From Thermoplasmata archaeon (GTDB lineage: Archaea; Thermoplasmatota; JAKEGO01), in contig JAKEGO010000041.1 of assembly GCA_022615805.1 (NCBI GenBank), forward strand, positions 1 to 11,101: a DNA stretch of 11,101 nt, given 5' to 3'. Position numbers and translations under genes: made by a program. Numbering within the stretch: position 1 is the first letter of the stretch; every line of letters starts with the position of its first letter. This document shows, in pieces, positions 7,601 to 11,101 of the stretch. The notes below the pieces were generated by a model that ran no database searches, was not told where the DNA came from, and saw only the letters and a program-made list of their open reading frames with translations.

Positions 7601-8048
7601 TGGTACAATGGTCGGCCTCGTCGAGATACACCGTGTACGTGCCGTACCTGATGGTGAACCCGGACAGCGTGACGTTATCGGCATGGACCTGGAACTGGCT
7701 GTAGCCGACCGCACCCACGATCGTATCAGCCGGGTCGCCTGACTCGGAGACCACGGACATCGGCCTTGTGATCTCGATCATGTTCTCCGAATAGGTACCC
7801 GGCGCGACGAGGACCGTGTCGCCGTCCGTAGCGTTCCCGACCCCGGCCGTAATGCTGGCGTAGGGATTGCCTGCGGAACCGTCCCCAGTTTCGTCAGACC
7901 CCTCGATCGCGTCGACGTGCAACGTGTCGCCCGCTGCGGTCCCGACCGCGACGGAAAGCACGATAAGCCCGAGGACGATCGCAATCGCAGCCGCCATCAT
8001 ACGGGCCATTCCGAACGGACCATTAAACCGGTCCACATTCACTACCAT
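4644..8048 (-). CDS. Large secreted surface protein: NosD/CASH beta-helix, two PKD domains, C-terminal membrane anchor
   Basis: This 1134-aa protein opens with a basic n-region and a hydrophobic signal segment at about 17-38, cleaved near GTAA/GD (39-40). Residues about 42-740 are a right-handed parallel beta-helix built from tens of short Asn/Gly-rich coils of the NosD/CASH type (repeated patterns like NxxxGNxxxxNxxGI), closed by the characteristic GGNYWSDYVGYDSDADGIG stretch near 700-720. Two PKD domains follow (about 750-930), then a beta-rich region with many N-x-T/S sequons, a Pro/Gly/Asp linker, one membrane helix at about 1064-1087 and a strongly basic tail of about 45 residues. Such archaeal proteins are glycosylated envelope proteins for adhesion or carbohydrate contact; the ligand is unknown. 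The frame is open upstream to 8354, but that overlaps the aquaporin-like gene. The ATG at 8048 has GAGG 5 nt upstream and lies 7 nt after that gene's stop. Confidence 0.9.
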   Translation of the reverse strand: MVVNVDRFNGPFGMARMMAAAIAIVLGLIVLSVAVGTAAGDTLHVDAIEGSDETGDGSAGNPYASITAGVGNATDGDTVLVAPGTYSENMIEITRPMSVVSESGDPADTIVGAVGYSQFQVHADNVTLSGFTIRYGTYTVYLDEADHCTISNNVITQGYVGLLMDGTLEDPALDNTISGNTVTANTGEGMWITSETARTLIEDNNVTDNGDIGIHIYYAGRQTVRGNTVAGNVVGITVHQTPDCLLDGNAIGPNDAQGLVISYSTDLTMTDNEMSGNLYNLEVTSGNIADFEHDIDTSNTVDGRPVHYWVGAIGGTVPSGAGMVGLVRCADVIVRDLSLSHNGASVLLVDTNGALVENVSATESRFGIRLYRSSNCTITGCYLTQNGDSALAGGIDVEESSFIEIVGNNCTDQIYGWSTGIHVQHSRNVTVEGNVADDNGGHGIVTYDVAYSRIADNVARDNLWGSGFYFNSGTDWCVVEGNNASRNGQYGFMVYGSYNSVIRRNAACWNRGSAGFGAHYCGHNAFEENVAMRNGRGFDLNTAGYNEIARNSVARNEACGIVLLSSDGNEVRNNSIERNGCGVELTASSDWNVIDGNDGSWSEHSGIRLDYDNKENVVSNNTLRNNAGEGILLNDANIDNVIAHNIVCNNSGTGIRIESDGYTPVPSSNNTVHDNLLENGDNAYDEFWNLWNIGRTAGGNVIGGPYLGGNYWSDYVGYDSDADGIGEEPHPIPGGDNADALPLMYRRPLAADFTWEPAVVIDGDNVSFHDRSSSGNASIVNWTWDLPFAGYPITPIMVYFQDPIWRFEAGSYDITLTVRDALGYEASATKVLVVQSPADPVADFVWSPAKPEDGEDVFFQDASVEGTFAIVNWTWDLPFAGYPITPAMRYLQDPQWRFAPGRYDITLTVTDAFGLNDSVTRSVAVTGYSLVGPFIFQSPSEKGTVGISAQVVGSVAFDCAFLASPPLPNDRLFGVYFDVTTEGNGTIGWVNVTWHIANLSASANGTVLCMYVWDPGLETWIEVEESGFVPGEDLLWANLTHLTILAPGTVAPSPPGPDGGDGEGGESNAVLAGVAVVLGAVIVALTFILLRGRRRGRTPTQRRGDRWDDVERRHPRRTTKRRPPSVGGDRSRPE
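5314..5715 (-). repeat. Tandemly duplicated PKD-domain unit
   Basis: The segments 5314-5442 and 5587-5715 align without gaps at a constant offset of 273 bp (91 codons). Both encode IVNWTWDLPFAGYPITP followed by a Y-x-QDP-x-WRF-x-x-G-x-YDITLTV core. PKD domains normally diverge quickly, so this level of shared peptide, including the non-canonical insert DLPFAGYPITP, points to a recent internal duplication of one PKD unit or gene conversion between the two. Confidence 0.8.
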
Positions 8049-8055
8049 ATGATCC

Positions 8056-8349
8056 TCATTCCTGGTCCATCTCTCCGGACCCTTCCTTCGCCTCTGGCTC
8101 CTCGATCGGCCCCGCCTTTTGGGCCTTCCTTCTCGTCCTCGGCGAAGTATCTTTCTTGGCATAATGAGGTACGTAGATCGTCCCGAGGACGGCAACGCCG
8201 AAGGCGAAGGCGATGCCCAGGTACCCGACGTTCCATCCGGCCAGGACCGCGGTACCGCACCCGAAGAGGACGAGTGCGAAGGTACCGAGGAGTTCGGCCA
8301 CGTATTTTCGATAACGAGCCCCGACATCAAAGGGGGTCTGTCGTCCCAT
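8056..8349 (-). CDS. Aquaporin-like N-terminal fragment as a stand-alone 97-aa membrane protein
   Basis: Residues 16-38 (YVAELLGTFALVLFGCGTAV onward) and 42-60 (GYLGIAFAFGVAVLGTIYV) match the first two membrane helices of the MIP/aquaporin family: compare the AqpZ pattern GCGSAVLA and ALAFGL. The resemblance stops exactly where the family would continue into the GHxSGxHxNPA loop. Instead there is YVPHYAKK and a charged, Pro/Glu/Lys-rich tail to residue 97. No NPA motif or further aquaporin helix occurs downstream in any frame before the surface-protein gene. It keeps a start, a stop and a good TATA box, so it looks expressed rather than freshly broken. It may be a domesticated two-helix remnant; it cannot form a pore of the normal kind. 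It shares a transcript with the surface protein 7 nt downstream. Confidence 0.72.
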   Translation of the reverse strand: MGRQTPFDVGARYRKYVAELLGTFALVLFGCGTAVLAGWNVGYLGIAFAFGVAVLGTIYVPHYAKKDTSPRTRRKAQKAGPIEEPEAKEGSGEMDQE

Positions 8350-8381
8350 GCCACAACACCGACCTCGAAGCAGGATATGAG

Positions 8382-8394
8382 AATATAAACCTTG
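8382..8394 (-). promoter_or_regulatory. Strong TATA-box promoter of the aquaporin-like/surface-protein unit
   Basis: The minus strand reads AAGGTTTATATTC preceded by AACC, a near-ideal archaeal BRE/TATA arrangement. The predicted start site is near 8358, leaving about 10 nt before the ATG at 8349. It is among the best promoters in the window and would serve both genes, because the second starts 7 nt after the first ends. Confidence 0.65.
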
Positions 8395-8477
8395 GTTATC
8401 TCGAGTCCCGTGGATCCAGGGGGTCCGACTCGCTTGGCCCAGGATCGCTTACGGGATCGTGTTGCGAGACCATCGTC

Positions 8478-8942
8478 TCAGAGCAGGAGCTCGTAGAAGA
8501 TCACGTCCTCCCCCCAGAAGTGGCGGTGGAACAGTCCGCATCGGGCGAAGCCCATACGCTCGTAGAAGGCCATGCTGTCCGTCAGCTTCGGGCTGGTGTT
8601 CAGGAAGACCTTGTGACATGAGTTCTCGTTGGCATGTCGGACGACGCGCTCTACGAGCGCGGTGCCGACGCCCATCCGGCGGAACGGGGCATCGACGACC
8701 ATCCTCTCGAGGTAACAGGCCTCGCACTCGACGTGGCACCGGGCGACGCCGATGATCCCATCGCCGTCGCGCACCACGAAATAGGTCATGTCGGCCATCA
8801 ACGAGGCGATCTCGCGGGCGTCCGGGGACCTGTGGTCGAGGAGGGCGTCGGGCAGCGCCCCGCGGTAACCGTCCCACACGCGTCGGTAGAGGGCGGCCAG
8901 CCCGGCAGCGTCCCCGGTGCCCGCGGCCTCAACGCGCCACAT
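8478..8942 (-). CDS. GNAT-family N-acetyltransferase
   Basis: The 154-aa product shows the GNAT fold: an N-terminal helix pair, strand VVRDGDGIIGVARCHV (57-71), strand YLERMVVDAPFRR (77-89) into the acetyl-CoA pyrophosphate loop R88-R-M-G-V-G-T-A95, and the late FYERMGFARCGLF block (126-138). It would transfer an acetyl group from acetyl-CoA to an unknown amine. Several Cys (69, 73, 76, 109, 135) are conspicuous; CHVECEAC at 69-76 is unusual but too short to call a metal site. The start is the ATG at 8942 with GGAGG 9 nt upstream; a TTG seven codons earlier is possible but lacks a ribosome site. It begins 1 nt after the stop of a possible 68-aa gene, so the two may be translationally coupled. 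Confidence 0.88.
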   Translation of the reverse strand: MWRVEAAGTGDAAGLAALYRRVWDGYRGALPDALLDHRSPDAREIASLMADMTYFVVRDGDGIIGVARCHVECEACYLERMVVDAPFRRMGVGTALVERVVRHANENSCHKVFLNTSPKLTDSMAFYERMGFARCGLFHRHFWGEDVIFYELLL

Positions 8943-8943
8943 C

Positions 8944-9150
8944 TCAAACGCCCTCCGTTCCAAAGGACCTCAGAATGCCGTGGGACGCGAGCATGATCCC
9001 GATATCCGAGATGATGGCGGCGACACGAGCGGGAGTGCCGAGCACGCCTGCCCCGTCACGGCCCTCCATTTCGCGAAGCGCAACCGGGGGCCCAAGCGAT
9101 GGCGGAGCGTCGATCAACGGCCTTCGATGACATCTGAACGGGACCATCAT
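8944..9150 (-). CDS. Possible 68-aa protein with an ACT-like stretch, coupled to the GNAT gene
   Basis: I do not recognise this as an established family. Evidence for a real gene: an ATG with GGAGGG 7 nt upstream (9158-9163), a TATA-like AGATATCC near 9181-9188, and a TGA stop only 1 nt before the GNAT ATG, with the GNAT ribosome site inside its last codons. Residues 35-56 (GVLGTPARVAAIISDIGIML) loosely fit the beta-alpha-beta start of an ACT ligand-binding domain, where G-x-x-G-x-P-A-x-x-A-x-x-x-x-x-x-x-G-I is common. The N-terminal 25 residues are Pro/Arg-rich and unlike a folded domain. It could be a small regulator or a decayed fragment. The rest of the gap to the next gene (9151-9272) shows nothing else. 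Confidence 0.38.
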   Translation of the reverse strand: MMVPFRCHRRPLIDAPPSLGPPVALREMEGRDGAGVLGTPARVAAIISDIGIMLASHGILRSFGTEGV

Positions 9151-9272
9151 CCGGTGACCCTCCGGGGATATTCCTCACGGGATATCTGGTTTGCGGAGGA
9201 CGAACGTCACCATCAATGCCTTGGTCCGCCGTAACCGCCAGAGGACACGCGGAAGGACGGGGGACGACACGC

Positions 9273-10367
9273 TCATCGCGCGCCAGCGGTGAAGGCCCCT
9301 CCCACCTCGCCCATGCTCCCCTCGAGGATGGCGGTCCGGCACTCCTCCATCAGGTCGCGCATGAAACGGAGGTTGTGCTCCGTCCCCAGGACGAAGGCGG
9401 TCATCTCGTTCTCGCGGTACAGGTGGTTGAGGTAGCCGACGTCGTGCATGGTGCAGGCGGTGCAGCCGCACTCCGGGTCGATTGGGCCATCCGCGCCATC
9501 GTATTGCGCCCTCCCGAGGTTCATCCGGCCAGTGCGGGTGAGGAGGCTGCCGTGGCGGGCGTTCCTGGTCGGGAACGCGCTGTCGAACATGTCGATGCCG
9601 GAGGCGACGGCCCGGATGACCTCGGCGGGCGAGCCCAGCCCCATGATGTATCGCGGCATCGACGCCGGGACCGCCTCGACGACCGCCCTCGACATCCTGA
9701 AGGTCTGCTCGGGCGTCTCCCCTAGGGACAGGCCGCCGATCGCGATGCCGTCGACGTCCATCGCGGCGGTCCGCTTGGCCGACATAGTCCTCAGGACCGG
9801 GTCGAGGCCCCCCTGCACTAGGCCGAAGAGCTGTTGCCCGGCGCCGCGGAGCTCGCCCACGCTCCGCTCGAGCCATCGCTCGGTCCGCTCGGTCGCCTCG
9901 CGAACGTCCCCGGACGGCGCCCCATGGGGAGGGCAGTGGTCGAGGGGCATCATCACGTCGGAACCGAGGTCGCGCTGTATCTCGATGACCCTTTCGGGCG
10001 TGACCACCGAGACCTGTCCGCTCGTCGGGGCGCGGAACCGCATTCCCTCCTCGACGAAGCCCTTCACCAGGTCCGCGTTGAGGCCCTGGAAGCCGCCGCT
10101 GTCGGTCACGATCGCGCCCTTCCATCCCGTGAAAGATTGGATCCCTCCCATGCGCCTCACGATATCCGTGCCCGGCCGGTAGGAGAGGAAGAGGGCGTTC
10201 GAGATGATCGCGCGGTAGCCCATGTCCCATATGCGGTCCCATGGAATGGCCTTCGCCACGCCCTTCGTCGCGACGGGCATGAAGAAGGGCGTCGGGACGT
10301 CCCCGTGGGGGGTCCGCAGGACCCCCGCGCGGGCTTCGCCGTCGACGGCCTCGAACCGGAAGGACAT
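9273..10367 (-). CDS. tgt: tRNA-guanine transglycosylase, bacterial/eukaryotic (queuosine, position 34) type
   Basis: The 364-aa protein exchanges a guanine in tRNA for a deazaguanine base. It follows the bacterial/eukaryotic Tgt pattern throughout: TPFFMPVATKG (26-36), TDSGGFQ with D89, D143-x-C145, VQGG (184-187), GGLSLGE (211-217), MGLGSP, then DMFDSAFPTRNARHG with the nucleophile D262, and a zinc site C300-x-C302-x2-C305 ... H331, whose spacing equals that of Zymomonas Tgt (318/320/323/349). It lacks the PUA-type C-terminal domains of archaeal ArcTGT, which acts on G15. Length is close to E. coli Tgt. The residue that is Val in bacteria (preQ1) and Gly in eukaryotes (queuine) is Leu215, suggesting a small base such as preQ1 or preQ0. 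It is probably leaderless: no ribosome site, and a TATA box ends about 24 nt before the ATG. tRNA-His(GTG), a possible substrate, lies about 470 bp away. Confidence 0.93.
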   Translation of the reverse strand: MSFRFEAVDGEARAGVLRTPHGDVPTPFFMPVATKGVAKAIPWDRIWDMGYRAIISNALFLSYRPGTDIVRRMGGIQSFTGWKGAIVTDSGGFQGLNADLVKGFVEEGMRFRAPTSGQVSVVTPERVIEIQRDLGSDVMMPLDHCPPHGAPSGDVREATERTERWLERSVGELRGAGQQLFGLVQGGLDPVLRTMSAKRTAAMDVDGIAIGGLSLGETPEQTFRMSRAVVEAVPASMPRYIMGLGSPAEVIRAVASGIDMFDSAFPTRNARHGSLLTRTGRMNLGRAQYDGADGPIDPECGCTACTMHDVGYLNHLYRENEMTAFVLGTEHNLRFMRDLMEECRTAILEGSMGEVGGAFTAGAR

Positions 10368-10390
10368 GGCGCCGGGAACGACGTCTGGCG

Positions 10391-10401
10391 GTTAATATGT
10401 T
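10391..10401 (-). promoter_or_regulatory. TATA-box promoter of tgt, implying a leaderless transcript
   Basis: The minus strand reads AACATATTAAC, centred about 29 nt upstream of the tgt ATG, which places transcription initiation at or within a few bases of the start codon. No Shine-Dalgarno site is present between. The 87-bp gap to the divergent DUF167 gene also holds that gene's upstream region. Confidence 0.55.
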
Positions 10402-10454
10402 TGCCGGACACGGGACCCGAACCGCTCAAGTAGGCCTCGATCGATGGGGGTGTG

Positions 10455-10757
10455 ATGGAAGAGGCCATCTCATCCGGAAAGGAGGGGGCCCTCCTGCGCA
10501 TCGCGGTCTCCCCGGGCGCTAGATGCGACTGCCTGTCGGGATACGACGAGTGGAGGAGGGCCATCCGGGTCAGCGTCCGCGAAAGGGCGCAGGGCGGCAG
10601 GGCCAACGCGGCTGTGGAGGCTCTTCTCGGGGAACTGCTTGGCGCCAGGGCCGCCATAGTCTCCGGACACGCCGGGCGCCAGAAGGTCGTCGCCGTGGAC
10701 CTCACCCCTGACGAGCTGGTGATGAGGCTCAGGGAGTTGCTCTCCATCACCGCATGA
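10455..10757 (+). CDS. DUF167 (YggU-like) family protein
   Basis: The 100-aa protein has all the DUF167 blocks: the strand LLRIAVSPGAR (13-23), GYDEWRRAIRVSVRERAQGGRANAA (29-53), in which the family's GGxAN turn is kept, helix VEALLGELLG, and IVSGHAGRQKVVAVDL (68-83). DUF167 proteins are small alpha/beta proteins common in archaea and bacteria with no settled function. The length is typical. A GTG immediately before the ATG could also start it; I use the ATG at 10455 because GGGGGTG just upstream fits it about equally well and ATG is stronger. This is the only protein gene on the plus strand and is divergent from tgt; no clear TATA box is visible in the shared gap. Confidence 0.92.
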   Translation: MEEAISSGKEGALLRIAVSPGARCDCLSGYDEWRRAIRVSVRERAQGGRANAAVEALLGELLGARAAIVSGHAGRQKVVAVDLTPDELVMRLRELLSITA

Positions 10758-10792
10758 ACCTTCTCAATGTTGTATTGTACGCGCGCGGACCC

Positions 10793-10809
10793 TGAAAGGT
10801 TAAATATGG
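10793..10809 (+). promoter_or_regulatory. BRE/TATA promoter of the tRNA-His gene
   Basis: TGAAAGGTTAAATATGG is a good archaeal BRE plus TATA arrangement. Initiation about 25 nt downstream would fall near 10828, a few bases before the mature 5' end, as expected for an archaeal tRNA with a short 5' trailer removed by RNase P. Confidence 0.65.
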
Positions 10810-10834
10810 GACCATAGATGCTTTCGCACTTCAT

Positions 10835-10906
10835 GGCCGGGGTGGGGTAGTGGTATCCTATGGGACTGTGGATCCCTCGACCCGGGTTCGATTCCCGGTC
10901 CCGGCC
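10835..10906 (+). tRNA. tRNA-His (GTG anticodon)
   Basis: A full cloverleaf folds by hand. G10835 is the histidine-specific extra G(-1), opposite discriminator C10906. The acceptor stem is GCCGGGG (10836-10842) with TCCCGGC (10899-10905). T8 and G9 precede a D arm with A14, G15, G18-G19 and A21. The anticodon loop is CTGTGGA (10866-10872), anticodon GTG at 10868-10870, on a stem with four good pairs plus a T-T mismatch at 27-43. The T arm is CCGGG/CCCGG with loop TTCGATT. No intron is present and CCA is not encoded. G15 is the archaeosine site and G34 the queuosine site in organisms that make those bases. The 3' third is duplicated 156 bp downstream. Confidence 0.96.
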
Positions 10907-10912
10907 CTTCCC
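10888..10912 (+). repeat. att-like direct repeat, copy 1 (inside tRNA-His 3' end)
   Basis: This 25-bp stretch covers the T loop, the T-stem and acceptor 3' strands and 6 nt beyond the mature tRNA end. It is repeated without mismatch at 11044-11068. Duplication of a tRNA 3' end is the standard mark of tyrosine-recombinase integration, where the element restores the tRNA and leaves a partial copy at its far side. Confidence 0.75.
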
Positions 10913-10979
10913 TATCTCATTCATATGACATTCAGGGGAGGGGCCGAACCTGCAGATCGAACCCGTTACCGAACCGGGT

Positions 10980-11017
10980 GTTTGGAAAAAGCATATGTCA
11001 TCGATGTTTTTCCAAAC
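10980..11017. repeat. 11-bp perfect inverted repeat downstream of tRNA-His
   Basis: GTTTGGAAAAA (10980-10990) and TTTTTCCAAAC (11007-11017) pair perfectly around a 16-nt loop; with one bulged G the stem extends three more pairs (CAT/ATG). It is AT-rich against a GC-rich background and lies between the two copies of the tRNA 3' repeat. T-runs on both strands would also suit a two-way transcription terminator. It could be a recombinase arm site or element-end structure. Confidence 0.7.
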
Positions 11018-11020
11018 CCG

Positions 11021-11039
11021 GATGATGCGAAGCATCATC
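11021..11039. repeat. 8-bp hairpin with GAA loop ending just before the second tRNA repeat
   Basis: GATGATGC (11021-11028) and GCATCATC (11032-11039) pair perfectly around GAA. The centre is GCGAAGC, a heptamer known to form an unusually stable mini-hairpin in single-stranded DNA. It stops 4 nt before the second att-like copy. Confidence 0.7.
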
Positions 11040-11043
11040 TAGG

Positions 11044-11068
11044 TCGATTCCCGGTCCCGGCCCTTCCC
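11044..11068 (+). repeat. att-like direct repeat, copy 2 (orphan tRNA-His 3' fragment)
   Basis: Exact copy of 10888-10912, made of the last 19 nt of the tRNA-His gene plus 6 nt of flank. The sequence upstream of it (CATCTAGG) shares almost nothing with the tRNA, so this is a fragment and not a second tRNA gene. Only 33 bases of the window follow it, so whether an element continues to the right cannot be seen. Confidence 0.75.
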
Positions 11069-11101
11069 CGTCACATCAGAGGTTCTCGCGGTACTGGTCC
11101 T

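Noticed and set aside
5940..7900. Repetitive sequence resembling a repeat array at the DNA level
   Set aside because: The GTTGT/CGTTG-rich repetition comes from codons for Asn-rich beta-helix coils; unit spacing is irregular and there are no identical repeats with unique spacers, so it is not a CRISPR or satellite.
8049..8354. Open-frame extension of the surface-protein gene upstream of 8048
   Set aside because: It would add 102 Arg/Ser/Pro-rich residues before the signal peptide and overlaps the aquaporin-like gene in another frame. The ATG at 8048 has its own ribosome site directly ahead of a normal signal sequence.
8943..8963. TTG start giving GNAT seven extra residues
   Set aside because: The GGAGG ribosome site lies inside that extension, correctly spaced for the ATG at 8942, and TTG has no site of its own.
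9175..10242. Alternative minus-strand 355-codon frame overlapping tgt
   Set aside because: It is a +1/-1 shadow of tgt, Arg/Gly/Pro-rich with no domain, while the tgt frame contains all catalytic and zinc-site residues.
10157..11038. Long minus-strand open frame crossing tRNA-His and the DUF167 gene
   Set aside because: It runs antisense through a certain tRNA and a certain protein gene and its product has no family resemblance; high GC makes such shadow frames common here.
11040..11070. A second tRNA gene at the right edge
   Set aside because: Only the 3' 19 nt of tRNA-His is present; upstream there is no D arm, anticodon arm or matching acceptor strand.

Overview
The window looks archaeal, from a high-GC genome. 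Several genes are preceded by archaeal TATA-like boxes, and at least one (the tRNA-guanine transglycosylase) appears leaderless. The tRNA-His carries the extra G at position -1, lacks an encoded CCA and has G15. There is a large S-layer-type surface protein with a NosD/CASH beta-helix and PKD domains. The gene mix (SlyD-like FKBP, YaaH/SatP acetate transporter, beta-carbonic anhydrase, DUF167, desulforedoxin-like protein) would suit a Thermoplasmatota or Methanomassiliicoccales-like euryarchaeon, but that placement is an inference from style, not a database match.

Layout. All protein genes except one lie on the minus strand. From the right: a tRNA-His(GTG) gene on the plus strand (10835-10906) is followed by a 25-bp duplication of its 3' end at 11044-11068, with two hairpins between the copies. 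A DUF167 gene (plus, 10455-10757) is divergent from a bacterial/eukaryotic-type tRNA-guanine transglycosylase (minus, 9273-10367). Next on the minus strand come a possible 68-aa protein tightly coupled to a GNAT acetyltransferase, then a two-gene unit: a 97-aa protein that resembles only the first third of an aquaporin, and a 1134-aa secreted beta-helix/PKD protein with a C-terminal membrane anchor. Then follow a 64-aa desulforedoxin-like protein, beta-carbonic anhydrase, a DUF454 membrane protein, an FKBP-type peptidyl-prolyl isomerase, an acetate-transporter-family protein with an AlkD-like DNA glycosylase 9 nt downstream, and finally the N-terminal 329 residues of a secreted calcineurin-like metallophosphoesterase that runs off the left edge.

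How they fit together. Most of this is ordinary housekeeping and envelope biology: CO2/bicarbonate interconversion, small-acid transport, protein folding, base-excision repair, extracellular surface protein. The parts that deserve attention are (1) the Q34-type Tgt in an archaeal context beside tRNA-His, one of the four queuosine tRNAs; (2) the free-standing half-aquaporin co-transcribed with a giant surface protein; and (3) the att-like repeat plus hairpins immediately 3' of tRNA-His, which looks like the edge or scar of an integrated element. I found no CRISPR array, rRNA, transposase or obvious defence operon.
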